Positions 43,471 to 52,936 of a stretch of 64,000 nt of DNA are shown one piece after another (the first letter of the stretch is position 1; each line of letters opens with the position of its first letter). The notes under the pieces were generated by a model. It did no database searches. It was not told the origin of the DNA and saw nothing but the letters and a program-made list of their open reading frames with translations. A program made the position numbers and the translations under genes. The DNA comes from an uncultured bacterium. GTDB lineage: Bacteria > Desulfobacterota > BSN033 > UBA1163. Location of the stretch: contig CALLAL010000020.1 of the NCBI GenBank assembly GCA_938002255.1, positions 1 to 64,000 of the forward strand. Reading direction: 5' to 3'.

Positions 43471-44009
43471 TTAAAATCAATCTGCTTCTGACGAGAAAAG
43501 GGGAGAAAAAGGTTGGCATTCGGAGAGAATTTGTTATTCTCATCCTCGCATTAGGCCTTCTCTTGGTTCTCCTTGCTGGACTCCACTGGAAGATTGAAAA
43601 AGATCGAGATGAAGTGAGAGTCCAAATTGCAGAAACAAAAAAAGAAATCGCTCGCTATAAGTCATTAGCGGTGGAGGTGACCAAAGCCAAGGAAGCTCAG
43701 AAGATGTTACAGGACAAGCTGAATGTCATCAATTCCTTAAGACAAGGCAAAGAAACACCGGTAAAGATTTTGGATCAGATCAGTATCGATAAGCCTGAAA
43801 AACTTCACTTGGAGCTTATGAAGAAGGAAGGAACCAAACTGGGAATAGAAGGGATTGCCTTAGATGATGAAACCATTGTTCAATTTATGACCAATCTCAA
43901 AAAATCGAAACTCTTTAAAACAGTCGACCTGGTCGTTAGCGAACAGATCGAACAGAGTAAAATTAAGTTGAAAAAATTTATCTTGTCCTGTGAAATCATT
44001 TCGATTTGA
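43467..44009 (+). CDS. pilN: Type IV pilus assembly protein PilN
   Basis: This 180-residue bitopic protein starts MIKINLLLTRKGEKK, the INLL motif that binds PilM. It then has one membrane helix (FVILILALGLLLVLLAGLHW), a coiled-coil stretch and a ferredoxin-like periplasmic domain. It links PilM in the cytoplasm to PilO in the periplasm. The start overlaps the pilM stop. Confidence 0.95.
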   Translation: MIKINLLLTRKGEKKVGIRREFVILILALGLLLVLLAGLHWKIEKDRDEVRVQIAETKKEIARYKSLAVEVTKAKEAQKMLQDKLNVINSLRQGKETPVKILDQISIDKPEKLHLELMKKEGTKLGIEGIALDDETIVQFMTNLKKSKLFKTVDLVVSEQIEQSKIKLKKFILSCEIISI

Positions 44010-44054
44010 ACAAGGTTACCAGAGTTCATCGGTGATCTTCTAAAGGGGGAGAGT

Positions 44055-44681
44055 ATGGCCATTACGGTAGATTCCATTTTGAAGCTCCCATCGTCAAAAA
44101 AAATTTTAATTTTGATTGGTATCCTTGCCGTGGTTGCTGGGTTCTATTTCTATCTATTTTTCATCCCAGCGCAAGAAGAGCTAAGAGCTTCAAGAGCTGA
44201 ATTGGATAAGTTGATGAAGGAATTGAACGAAGGAAGGATGATCACCCGGGATTTAGAAAAGTTTAAAGCTCAGCTGGAAAAGCTGAATGCGGAGCTCAAT
44301 AGTGCATTAACCCAGCTCCCTAATGAAAAGGAAATTCCAGAAATATTAAAAAATATTTCACGATTAGGGAAGGAATCCAATCTCGAATTTATTCTCTTCA
44401 AACCCAAAAATGAAGAACCCCAACAGTTTTACGCAAAGGTGCCCATCGATCTGGTGGTCCTGGGGAGTTACCATAATGTTGGGCTCTTTTTTGATAAAAT
44501 TGGAAAACTTCCAAGGATTATTAATATCGTTGATTTTAATATGACGCGAATGAAAGAGACCAAAGGGAAAGAGATGGATAATTTTATACGGACCTCCTGC
44601 CTCATCACCACCTATCGCTTTATTGAGAAGAAGCCTGAAGAAAAGAAAGTTGAGACAAAACCTGCGACAAAGAAGGAGTGA
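44055..44681 (+). CDS. pilO: Type IV pilus assembly protein PilO
   Basis: This 208-residue bitopic protein has a short cytoplasmic N-terminus, a membrane helix (ILILIGILAVVAGFYFYLFF), a coiled coil with many Glu/Leu, and a periplasmic domain (LEFILFKPKNEE, VLGSYHNVGLFFDKIGKLPRI). It dimerises with PilN. The tail is Lys/Glu-rich. AAAGGGGGAGA precedes the ATG. Confidence 0.95.
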   Translation: MAITVDSILKLPSSKKILILIGILAVVAGFYFYLFFIPAQEELRASRAELDKLMKELNEGRMITRDLEKFKAQLEKLNAELNSALTQLPNEKEIPEILKNISRLGKESNLEFILFKPKNEEPQQFYAKVPIDLVVLGSYHNVGLFFDKIGKLPRIINIVDFNMTRMKETKGKEMDNFIRTSCLITTYRFIEKKPEEKKVETKPATKKE

Positions 44682-44708
44682 GATCAACAGGAGAAGGAGA
44701 GGAGATCG

Positions 44709-45260
44709 ATGTTCCAGATCACGGAAAAGCTTTGTATGGGTTGGGCCTTCGTTAGCTTATGCTTTCTGTTGACCGCCGGTTGCGGAGGAGGAACCGCTCC
44801 TGCGCCTCCCCTAAAAACAACCCCTAAAATAGAAGCTAAAAAAGCCGAGCCCGTCCAGGCGATTGAAAGAAAAGAACCTGAGAAAAAGGTAGAGCCTGAG
44901 TATCAATATAATCCTACGGGGAAGCCTGATCCTTTTAAACCCTTTATCGAATTAACACCGGTAAAAGAAAGGGTGAGGACCACCCCTCTTACTCCGTTAC
45001 AAAAATTTGATCTCAGTCAATTGAAATTGGTTGCAATCGTTTCAACGCCTGAAGGGAATATCGCTTTGGTCGAAGATTCCACCGGAAAAGGTTATTTTGT
45101 CAAGAAAGGGACTGAAATTGGAAAGAACGAGGGTAAAGTGACAAAGATTTTAAGGGATCGCATTATTGTTGAAGAACTCTACGAGGATGTTTTTGGTAAA
45201 ATCAAAAAAAGTGAAGTTCCGCTATTTCTTCACAAAATCGAAGAAGGGGGAGAGTCATGA
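44709..45260 (+). CDS. pilP: Type IV pilus assembly lipoprotein PilP
   Basis: This 183-residue protein has a lipoprotein signal (FLLTAGC, Cys25). A Pro/Lys/Glu-rich linker follows, then the small PilP beta-domain (FDLSQLKLVAIVSTPEGNIALVEDSTGKGYFVKKGTEIG). It joins PilN/PilO to the secretin PilQ. The stop overlaps the pilQ start. Confidence 0.94.
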   Translation: MFQITEKLCMGWAFVSLCFLLTAGCGGGTAPAPPLKTTPKIEAKKAEPVQAIERKEPEKKVEPEYQYNPTGKPDPFKPFIELTPVKERVRTTPLTPLQKFDLSQLKLVAIVSTPEGNIALVEDSTGKGYFVKKGTEIGKNEGKVTKILRDRIIVEELYEDVFGKIKKSEVPLFLHKIEEGGES

Positions 45261-48130
45261 AATCATTTTTTAAATTAAGCGTGGTTTTCATCACCTTCAT
45301 CTCATGGATGATGAGCAGTTGTGCGACGGGTGGGGACGTGATTAAAGCCCCTGTGGAGTCATCACCCCCCACGCTATCCGCAGACAAATCAGAGACGACT
45401 CTTATCCAAAAATTGATCTTCACCGAAGAAGAAAAGTTTACAAGAATTCATATAGAAGGTACCACGTCTCTACCCCCGCCTCTCTATAAACTCGTTCAGG
45501 AACCATTACGGATTGTGGTCGATCTCCCCCTGGTCGATCTTCACCAGGTAAAACATTCCTTAAAGGTTGATAATGGAACTATTTCCGAAATTTATCCAAC
45601 CCAATATGACGACAAAGGCCGAATTGAAATCGGGCTTTTGCAAATGACCCATTACAATATTTTTAGAGAGGATAAGTCGATTTTCATCGACATTGAGAAA
45701 GTTAAGAAATCTGAACAAGCCCATCTACCCATCCAAGAAGAAAAAGTGGAAAAGGAAGAAAAAGTCGCTCAGATGGAAAACACCTCCCCCGAATCAAACC
45801 AGGAAGAACCCTCTTCTCTATCATCCCCTTCCAACGGGTCTTCTCCTTTAGTCGAAGGTCCTTCTCCTCTGAGAAAAGTTCAAAAGGCAAAGGAAATTCT
45901 CGATGTGTCGCTTGAGGAGAAACAGGATTATATTGCCTTTAATATCATAGCAGATGGAACAGTTGAAAATTACAATTTATTTAAGCTGGATGCACCCCCC
46001 AGATTGGTTTTAGATATCTGGGAGGTTGGAACTCAGTACCCCAAAAAATCGGTTAGATTACCCAATCCTTTTGTCAAAGAAGTGCGCATCGGTCACCATC
46101 AAGGCAGACTGAGGTTAGTTTTTGATTCTTTGAAACCACACCTTCCAACATATCAGATCAATCGTGTCGATGATCGGCTGGTGGTTTTACTTGGAAACGT
46201 TCCCCAAACATCAAACCCCCAGATGGTCATTCAGGATAGAGGAATGGAAAAACAATATGTCCCCAAACTCCAGTTCGTTTCCACAACCCCTTCACCTGTA
46301 GTCGCCCAAGGAACTCCAGCTCCTTCAGAAACCTCGGCAAAGGCGACTCGGCCAAAAATTGCTCTCAAAGAGATTGATTTTAAGCAGATCGACGAAAAAT
46401 CACGTATTATGATGACCCTAAGTGGAGAACCACTGTTTGAGACTTACCGGATTGCCGAAAAAGCGATCGCCATCGACATCAAAAACGCCTTTGCCCCAAA
46501 GCATCTTCAGCGGGGAATGAACACCAGTGAATTTGACAGTGCCATCCAATCGATCGATGTCAAAAACGTGAAGAATGACCTTCGCATATTAGTGAAGCTA
46601 AGAGAAGATAAACCTTACGAGACGACGAAGGAAGGGAATTTGCTCTTTTTCGATATTGCAAAACCGGAAAAAATTGTTAAGAAGTTCGAACCAGCACCCC
46701 CCCCTCCACCTTCTTCGCCCAAAGAGACTCCAGCTCCCCCCAAAGAGGAAATGAAAACTGAAGTAACAAAGGCGGAGGAGAAGCCTCCTGTAGAACCTCA
46801 AAGAGAGGAACCCCAGCCCCCCATAAAACCAACAGAAACATCTGCTCCTCAACCCAAAGTGGCGAAAACCATCGAAGAGGGAGATTTAGAAAGGCTCTAT
46901 ACGGGGAGAAAAATCTCTCTTGACTTTAAGGATGCAGATATAAAGAACATCCTTCGTCTCATCGCGGAAGTAAGTAATTTTAATATCATCACAGCAGACG
47001 ACGTATCAGGAAAGATTACAATGAGATTGGTCGATGTTCCATGGGACCAGGCCCTGGATGTCATTTTACAATCCCGAAATCTTGGAAAGGTTCAGGTCGG
47101 CAATGTTATGCGCATTGCTCCGATCGAGACACTCAGGCGGGAGAGCCAGGCTCGTTTGGAGGAAAAACGGGCAAAAGAAAGACTTGAAGATACAGTGACC
47201 GAGCTTATTCCGGTCAATTATGCCACTGCCAAAGATATCATTCCTCAAATCAAAGGAGTTCTCAGTGAACGGGGAGATGTCAAAGTAGACGACCGGACCA
47301 ATCTTTTAATTATTAAAGATATCCCGCGGAGTATCCCTGCCGTTAAAAATTTAGTGAAATCCCTTGATACCAAAACCCCTCAAGTTGCCATCGAAGCAAG
47401 AATTGTGGAGGCGAATTTAACGTTTCAGCGCGAATTAGGTGTCAAATGGGGGTTTGAGATCGGAGGCGGGAAAGCGACGGCAGGTGGGGGAACTTCAGGT
47501 ACTGTCTTGGGTTCAGGGACACGAGAGGTGGTTGACCTACCAGCCATTGCAAGAGCAGGGATTGCTGGAGCCACAGGAGCTCCAGGGATTATTGAATTTC
47601 TCTTCAGCCGTGGTACCATCCAAAGTCTCGACCTTGCCATTTCTGCTCACGAAAATAAAGGAGATGTCAAAATAATCTCAAGCCCAAAGATTGCAACCCT
47701 CCACAATAAAGAAGCTTCCATTGAACAGGGGTTGAGAATCCCCTATCGAAAACTGACCACCGAAGGAACCATTTCAACCGACTTCATAGACGCCAACTTA
47801 AAGTTAACGGTTACCCCCCTCGTGACCAATGATGGTCATGTGAAATTGACCATCAAGGCTAAAAAAGATGCACCGGATACAAGCATTTCTGTGGATGGCG
47901 TACCCAGTATCGACAAAAAAGAAGCCATCACAGAGGTTTTAGTTAAGGATAACGGAGTGGTCGTGATTGCTGGAGTTTATTCGATAGAGAAGAGCGATGG
48001 AACAGAAGGGATTCCCCTCTTTAGTAAAATACCCCTTTTGGGTTGGTTATTCAAAAGAGAAGCCAAAGAGGACAAAAGAAAAGATTTGTTGATTTTTATT
48101 TCTCCACGGATTATCAAAGATCAGGTTTGA
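45257..48130 (+). CDS. pilQ: Type IV pilus secretin PilQ with three AMIN domains
   Basis: This 957-residue outer-membrane secretin extrudes the pilus. The signal has a lipobox-like SWMMSSC, so the protein may be lipidated. Three AMIN-type peptidoglycan-binding repeats are visible at about 48-150, 213-315 and 368-475, separated by Pro-rich linkers. The STN domain (ISLDFKDADIKNILRLIAEV) and N1 domain follow, and then the secretin core (VEARIVEANLTFQRELGVKWG, a Gly-rich loop, VPSIDKKEAITEVLVKDNGVVVIAG). It is larger than most PilQ because of the third AMIN domain and long linkers. It ends 19 bp from the convergent pyrD. Confidence 0.95.
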   Translation: MKSFFKLSVVFITFISWMMSSCATGGDVIKAPVESSPPTLSADKSETTLIQKLIFTEEEKFTRIHIEGTTSLPPPLYKLVQEPLRIVVDLPLVDLHQVKHSLKVDNGTISEIYPTQYDDKGRIEIGLLQMTHYNIFREDKSIFIDIEKVKKSEQAHLPIQEEKVEKEEKVAQMENTSPESNQEEPSSLSSPSNGSSPLVEGPSPLRKVQKAKEILDVSLEEKQDYIAFNIIADGTVENYNLFKLDAPPRLVLDIWEVGTQYPKKSVRLPNPFVKEVRIGHHQGRLRLVFDSLKPHLPTYQINRVDDRLVVLLGNVPQTSNPQMVIQDRGMEKQYVPKLQFVSTTPSPVVAQGTPAPSETSAKATRPKIALKEIDFKQIDEKSRIMMTLSGEPLFETYRIAEKAIAIDIKNAFAPKHLQRGMNTSEFDSAIQSIDVKNVKNDLRILVKLREDKPYETTKEGNLLFFDIAKPEKIVKKFEPAPPPPPSSPKETPAPPKEEMKTEVTKAEEKPPVEPQREEPQPPIKPTETSAPQPKVAKTIEEGDLERLYTGRKISLDFKDADIKNILRLIAEVSNFNIITADDVSGKITMRLVDVPWDQALDVILQSRNLGKVQVGNVMRIAPIETLRRESQARLEEKRAKERLEDTVTELIPVNYATAKDIIPQIKGVLSERGDVKVDDRTNLLIIKDIPRSIPAVKNLVKSLDTKTPQVAIEARIVEANLTFQRELGVKWGFEIGGGKATAGGGTSGTVLGSGTREVVDLPAIARAGIAGATGAPGIIEFLFSRGTIQSLDLAISAHENKGDVKIISSPKIATLHNKEASIEQGLRIPYRKLTTEGTISTDFIDANLKLTVTPLVTNDGHVKLTIKAKKDAPDTSISVDGVPSIDKKEAITEVLVKDNGVVVIAGVYSIEKSDGTEGIPLFSKIPLLGWLFKREAKEDKRKDLLIFISPRIIKDQV

Positions 48131-48149
48131 AAGAGAGATGATTAAACCC

Positions 48150-49088
48150 CTATTTTCCTAAAAGCCCGATGAGATTCTGGAGGTGTGGAAACCTATATTG
48201 AAGAAGGTACTTTCGAATTCCTTCAATCACTTCTAAGCCTGTTTTAGGATGGATAAGATTTGCAGTCCCGATTTGAACGGCGGAGGCACCTGCCAGAATA
48301 AATTCAATGGCATCCTCCGCCTTCACGATTCCTCCGATCCCAATAACAGGAATTTTTATTACCTGAAAAACTTCCCAGACCATTCTTAAGGCAATCGGTT
48401 TAATCGCAGGTCCGGAGAGGCCTCCGGTTACGTTTCCCAATTCAGGTTTCCTTGTATGGATATTAATGGCCATGGCCCTGAAGGTATTGACAAGGGAGAC
48501 CGCATCTGCCCCTCCTTCTTCCGCACTACGGGCGATAACCTTGATATCGGTTACATTGGGCGTAAGTTTCACAATCAAAGGGAGGCTAGTTAACTTTTTT
48601 ATTCTTGACACAAGTCGATAGGTCATTTTGGGATCCGAACCAAAAACAATTCCTCCACATTTTACATTTGGGCAGGAGATATTCATTTCAAGTCCTGAAA
48701 TGCCTTCAAGGGCATTTAACCGTTGGGCTAATTCAGAATATTCTTGTAGAGTATTTCCAAAAAAATTGATAATCAGATTCGTTTTGAGGCTTTTCAGATA
48801 GGGGAGTCTTTCTTTGATGAAGACCTCTAACCCTGGGTTTTGAAGACCAATGGAATTGAGAATCCCTCCATTCGTTTCGAAAATCCTTGGAGGCCGATTC
48901 CCTGGCATGGGAGCCAACGAAATCCCTTTAGGGATGACAGCTCCAAGTTGGTGTAAATCCATAAAATGTTCGAACTCCTGTCCATAGCCAAAAGTCCCGG
49001 AAGCCGTCATCACCGGATTTTTTAACCTCATTTTTCCGATGGAAATGGACAAATCAGGTTCGATGACAGGCTTAATCTTCATTCCCAT
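48150..49088 (-). CDS. pyrD: Dihydroorotate dehydrogenase B, catalytic subunit
   Basis: This 312-residue FMN enzyme oxidises dihydroorotate in pyrimidine synthesis. It belongs to class 1B: the catalytic Cys is C139 in MNISCPN, and VMTASGTFGYG, NSIGLQNPG and IPVIGIGGI are present. It works with PyrK, whose gene overlaps it by 10 bases, to reduce NAD. An internal ATG six bases on is equally possible as start. Confidence 0.96.
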   Translation of the reverse strand: MGMKIKPVIEPDLSISIGKMRLKNPVMTASGTFGYGQEFEHFMDLHQLGAVIPKGISLAPMPGNRPPRIFETNGGILNSIGLQNPGLEVFIKERLPYLKSLKTNLIINFFGNTLQEYSELAQRLNALEGISGLEMNISCPNVKCGGIVFGSDPKMTYRLVSRIKKLTSLPLIVKLTPNVTDIKVIARSAEEGGADAVSLVNTFRAMAINIHTRKPELGNVTGGLSGPAIKPIALRMVWEVFQVIKIPVIGIGGIVKAEDAIEFILAGASAVQIGTANLIHPKTGLEVIEGIRKYLLQYRFPHLQNLIGLLGK

Positions 49089-49888
49089 AAAATCTCTCTA
49101 AGAGAAAAAACAGGCCCATCTTTACAAACTCGGTGATAGGCCATTTGAGGGTCTTTGGTTTTGACCACACATCCCCAACAGGCGCCAAATCCGCAACCCA
49201 TTCGTGCCTCAAGGGAAACATGAACGGTCCATTTCTGAGGGAAGTTCATGCGGGATAGCCTTTTAATCATCCCTTCTGGTCCACAAACGTAAATGTGATG
49301 CGGAAGGTTTCTATCGAACCTTCTCAGCCTGGAGCAAAAAAGTTCAACCACCGTTCCTCTATGCCCCTGACTTCCATCCTCCGTAGCAATAAAAACATTT
49401 CTCTTTGGAAAATCGTGCTCACACAAAATGTCGTTTTTTGTTTTCCCTCCTATGAACACATAGATCTGTTCGTGGCGGAAGATCTTCCCTAATGAAGAAA
49501 GAGAGGCAATTCCTACGCCTCCTCCGATGAGAATGATGGGGGAAGGGGAGGGGAGGGGAGGAATGAAGAAACCGTTTCCTAAGGGACCAATCAAATTTAC
49601 CTTTTGTCTCTTTTGGAAGGTGATCATCTTCTGAGTTCCCTTCCCAACCTTTTTATAAAGTATAGTCAGATGTCCTCGTTTATCTTTCATAGGATAGGAT
49701 GTGGAATAATTTCGATAAATTGAAAACGGCCTTCTCAACAAGGGATCATAATCTTCTGAAGTCCTGACCATGACAAACTGTCCTGGTTTGACTTGATCCG
49801 CTATGGATGGGCAATAGAGGTCCAAGAGATAGTATATGGATTTGATTCTTCTGTTACTAAAGACTATGCCGTCCGTTTGAACAGTCAT
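49079..49888 (-). CDS. pyrK: Dihydroorotate dehydrogenase B, electron-transfer subunit
   Basis: This subunit of about 269 residues carries FAD and [2Fe-2S]. It has the FAD motif RRPFSIYR, an NAD-site GGGVGIASLSS, and a C-terminal cysteine cluster in GCGFGACWGC followed by a further Cys in HRVCKDGP. A GTG at 49915 is in frame. The ATG at 49888 lies 2 nt after the rimI stop and fits the family N-terminus, so I prefer it. It sits between rimI and pyrD. Confidence 0.93.
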   Translation of the reverse strand: MTVQTDGIVFSNRRIKSIYYLLDLYCPSIADQVKPGQFVMVRTSEDYDPLLRRPFSIYRNYSTSYPMKDKRGHLTILYKKVGKGTQKMITFQKRQKVNLIGPLGNGFFIPPLPSPSPIILIGGGVGIASLSSLGKIFRHEQIYVFIGGKTKNDILCEHDFPKRNVFIATEDGSQGHRGTVVELFCSRLRRFDRNLPHHIYVCGPEGMIKRLSRMNFPQKWTVHVSLEARMGCGFGACWGCVVKTKDPQMAYHRVCKDGPVFSLREILWE

Positions 49889-49890
49889 GG

Positions 49891-50367
49891 TTAACCAGCC
49901 CTTTCCATCAACCACGCCTCATATCTTCCCTGATAGAAATTCTTTCTTGTACCTATCTGGTGGAAATCGAATGATTGATAGAGAAGAAGGGCAGGTCTAT
50001 TCCGAGGGTCCACTTCAAGATAATATTTTTTTACTCCCTGCCGGTGACCCCATGCGATCAAAAAGTTCATCAATCCCCTTCCCAGACCTTTTTGACGGTA
50101 TTGGGGATGAATACAGATATTGAGCAGCTCCGATTCATCTCCGATAGTACGAAAGCAGATAAAACCGATTGGAGTTTTTGTGTTGTTTTCTTTCAGTTTG
50201 CATAAAAGAAAGCAATAGGAATAGGGATGAGTGATTTCCCCAAGAAACATCTCCCGTGACCATGGGGTTAGCATAGAGGTTGAAGCGAGGGGTAGAATGC
50301 TTTCTGTATCTTCGACTTCCATTTTCCGGATGGTATAGGTTTCATTGCCGATCACGATTTCTTTCAT
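49891..50367 (-). CDS. rimI: Ribosomal-protein-alanine N-acetyltransferase RimI
   Basis: This GNAT enzyme of about 158 residues acetylates the N-terminus of S18 (RimI type). It has YTIRKMEVEDTESI, PWSREMFLGEI, the acetyl-CoA loop HPQYRQKGLGRGLM and YLEVDPRNRPALLLYQSFDFHQIGTRKNFY. A TTG at 50391 that overlaps the TPR gene stop is in frame. The ATG at 50367 is nearer the family start, but neither has a clear ribosome-binding site. Confidence 0.9.
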   Translation of the reverse strand: MKEIVIGNETYTIRKMEVEDTESILPLASTSMLTPWSREMFLGEITHPYSYCFLLCKLKENNTKTPIGFICFRTIGDESELLNICIHPQYRQKGLGRGLMNFLIAWGHRQGVKKYYLEVDPRNRPALLLYQSFDFHQIGTRKNFYQGRYEAWLMERAG

Positions 50368-50377
50368 AGAAGAAGGG

Positions 50378-52282
50378 TTATTTGGGCTCAATTAAACGAA
50401 GCAAATCGGTAGCCGCCCGCTTAAGGTCTTCATCTTTCGCCTGCTGGAGAATAGTCAGATAGGATCGTCTGGCTTCTTCATATCTTCCATCCTTCCTCTG
50501 GAGGTTTCCGATTTCCAGATGGGTTAAAAAGAACCACGGGGAATTCTCCTGGAGATATCGAAGAGCCATCTCGAAATGATTAATGGCCTTATCATATTTC
50601 CCTTGTTGATAGAATATCTCTCCTAAACTGAAATAGGTTCCTCCTAACCATTCGAGACGCCCCCCCCTCAGGATCAATGAGTAATAGTGAATCGATTCTA
50701 AAAAATTATTCTGTTTAAAGTAGATTTTTCCTAACTGGAATGCTGCATGAGTTGCAAGAGGATGATCTGGAAAGAAGTCAAGGACCTCTTTAAAAGCCCT
50801 TTCAGCTCCCATGAAGTCCTTCAAGGACAAGTGAATATTTCCGCTTTGGGTAACGGCAAAGAGTCTCCAGAGGGGTTGTTTTCCTTTCTGAATCAAAAGA
50901 CCATAGGTATCCAGAGCCTGTATCCAGGCTCCGACCTGGGCGAGACATTCGCCTTTTATAAAAAGGCTTTCCTCAAGGTGTTCTGAATTTGGAAATTCGA
51001 GGAGGAGAATATCAAGATTCGTGAGGGCTTCTCTAAATTGCTCCTCAAAAAAGTACCCCTTCCCAATTTTAAACAGAGCCTTCTCCCTGTAGGCGGTATT
51101 CAAAATGTTAAAATAATAAGGCAGGGAGTCTCTGATTTTACCGACAAAAAACGTCATTTCCGCATTGACCCATTGGAGGATTGCTTTTTCCTCCTCAAAG
51201 TAATTCAACTTCTGCAATCGTTGAAATACCTTTTGGGCTCCGGGGAAATCATTCTGCTGTAAATGATTGCAGAATAAAGAAATCAACGTGATTCCCAAAA
51301 TTGGATTTTCTTTGGATCTGCTTAGAATCCAATTCAATTCTTTTATTGAAGAGACATGATCGTTCTGGCGGAGATAGATTCCTCCAAGGAGATAATAGAC
51401 ATATAAAAGAAGAGGGGAGTCTTTGTATAGGGTCTTAAATGATTGGAATAATTCTATAGCTTCTTTATCATGACCCATTCGATATTCACAGAGCCCCAGT
51501 TTCCAACGTACTTCCTGAGTAAAAACGTTCTCCTGGTATTGTTCGAGAAAAGTAAGATAGGCTCGTTTGGCTTCAATAAATTTTCCTTGGCGTAACTGGA
51601 GTTCACCCAACCAGACCAGAGTATATTGGGAGAGAGGTTCAAGAAGTCTTTTGGGGTCCTGTTGGGCTAACTGGATAAAATGGGTAGCTTCATCCATACG
51701 GTCCAGTTGATAGTATAAAATTCCTAACCAAAAGAAAGAGGAAAGGGTCAGTTCCCGATTTTTTGTGATCGAAGAAACTTTTTTCAAATAAGACTCAGCC
51801 GGAAGGAGCCGTTTTGATTCAAATTCGATCAGAGCTAAAGAATAGTAAACCTGATCAAGGAACTCAAACTTTGGATATCGATTGAGAATGGTTACAAAAT
51901 AACGTCGAGCAACTTCAGTGTTCCCAAGTTTGATTTCGATGAAGGCCAACCAAAAATAGACATAGTCTGTATACTCAAACGTCTTACTCTCAGTTAAAAT
52001 TTTAAGAAATTGGGTTTTGGATTCCCTCAGTTTTTCTCTGTAATAAAGTGATTTTGCTAAGAGATAGGTAATCTCAAGCTTGCGGCTATGGTCTGTAAAT
52101 TCTTGAAGAAATTGGAAAAACTGTTTTTCAGCGATGTCGTAAAAACCATCGTTGTAAGCGCCTATGCCGACCCGAATGAGTTTTTCATCATCACCGAATT
52201 CTTTTCCATAAATCGTGCTACCGAGGGAAAAACCCAAGGAGATCAAAACAACTAAGCTATAAAAAAAAATCCGATGGGTCAT
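50378..52282 (-). CDS. Exported tetratricopeptide repeat protein
   Basis: This protein of about 634 residues has an N-terminal signal (FFYSLVVLISLGFSLGSTIYG). The rest is almost entirely TPR-type helical hairpins (for example KAINHFEMALRYLQENSPWF and ALATYHL-like units), rich in Phe, Leu and Gln. It resembles periplasmic or outer-membrane TPR scaffolds such as YbgF- or BamD-like proteins, but is much longer. The frame is open to 52339. The ATG at 52282, directly after the mobA stop, starts the signal peptide. Function is unknown. Confidence 0.85.
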   Translation of the reverse strand: MTHRIFFYSLVVLISLGFSLGSTIYGKEFGDDEKLIRVGIGAYNDGFYDIAEKQFFQFLQEFTDHSRKLEITYLLAKSLYYREKLRESKTQFLKILTESKTFEYTDYVYFWLAFIEIKLGNTEVARRYFVTILNRYPKFEFLDQVYYSLALIEFESKRLLPAESYLKKVSSITKNRELTLSSFFWLGILYYQLDRMDEATHFIQLAQQDPKRLLEPLSQYTLVWLGELQLRQGKFIEAKRAYLTFLEQYQENVFTQEVRWKLGLCEYRMGHDKEAIELFQSFKTLYKDSPLLLYVYYLLGGIYLRQNDHVSSIKELNWILSRSKENPILGITLISLFCNHLQQNDFPGAQKVFQRLQKLNYFEEEKAILQWVNAEMTFFVGKIRDSLPYYFNILNTAYREKALFKIGKGYFFEEQFREALTNLDILLLEFPNSEHLEESLFIKGECLAQVGAWIQALDTYGLLIQKGKQPLWRLFAVTQSGNIHLSLKDFMGAERAFKEVLDFFPDHPLATHAAFQLGKIYFKQNNFLESIHYYSLILRGGRLEWLGGTYFSLGEIFYQQGKYDKAINHFEMALRYLQENSPWFFLTHLEIGNLQRKDGRYEEARRSYLTILQQAKDEDLKRAATDLLRLIEPK

Positions 52283-52283
52283 T

Positions 52284-52886
52284 TCAGGCTGACTTTTTCC
52301 TCTGCTGGAGATGATCAAGCTCTCCTGGCGTATTGACATTGATAAAGGATTCTCTATTTTTGTCTAAAGCAATAAATTCGTTTTCTTCGATAATCTTTAT
52401 CTTGATCAATGGGTAGAAGTCAATGATTTTATATCCCCCCTGATCGATCAATTTTTTAATGGGTCCTATACAATTTTTTGAATAGATGGCATGTAAGGGC
52501 TGCAATCCGTCTGCCGTTTTCGGTATAATTGCGTCAAATCCATCCACCTGTTGAAGTAGAAACCGAATGATGGATTCTTTCAAAAATGGCATATCGCAGG
52601 CGACACAAAAAGAATATGGAAAAGAAGAATAAAAAAGTCCAGTGTAAAGACCTCCCAAGGCTCCGCGATCTGTAATTAAATCATTAACAATTTTGGCCTG
52701 AAATGTTGAGTATAATTCTTTATGATTTGTAACAATAATGATTTCTTGGAAGAGTTTCGAGAACATATCATAGGTTCTCTGAATGATCGGGATTCCATCA
52801 ACTTTAATAAAGGCTTTGTCCATACCCATCCTGACACTCTTGCCACCTGATAGAATAATACCTGTCAAAGCCGATTTATAATTCAA
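52284..52886 (-). CDS. mobA: Molybdenum cofactor guanylyltransferase MobA
   Basis: This 200-residue nucleotidyltransferase attaches GMP to molybdopterin. The GTP loop is LSGGKSVRMGMDKA (residues 12-25), followed by VACDMPFL with the metal Asp and the C-terminal FINVNTPGELDHL. The start is TTG at 52886, supported by GGGAGG a few bases upstream. The window's molybdenum hydroxylase may need the cytosine form instead (MocA), so mobA more likely serves formate dehydrogenase-type enzymes elsewhere. Confidence 0.92.
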   Translation of the reverse strand: MNYKSALTGIILSGGKSVRMGMDKAFIKVDGIPIIQRTYDMFSKLFQEIIIVTNHKELYSTFQAKIVNDLITDRGALGGLYTGLFYSSFPYSFCVACDMPFLKESIIRFLLQQVDGFDAIIPKTADGLQPLHAIYSKNCIGPIKKLIDQGGYKIIDFYPLIKIKIIEENEFIALDKNRESFINVNTPGELDHLQQRKKSA

Positions 52887-52936
52887 AAATCCTCCCTATA
52901 ATGTCTGATAAGATATATTATGTAAACTTACCTTTA

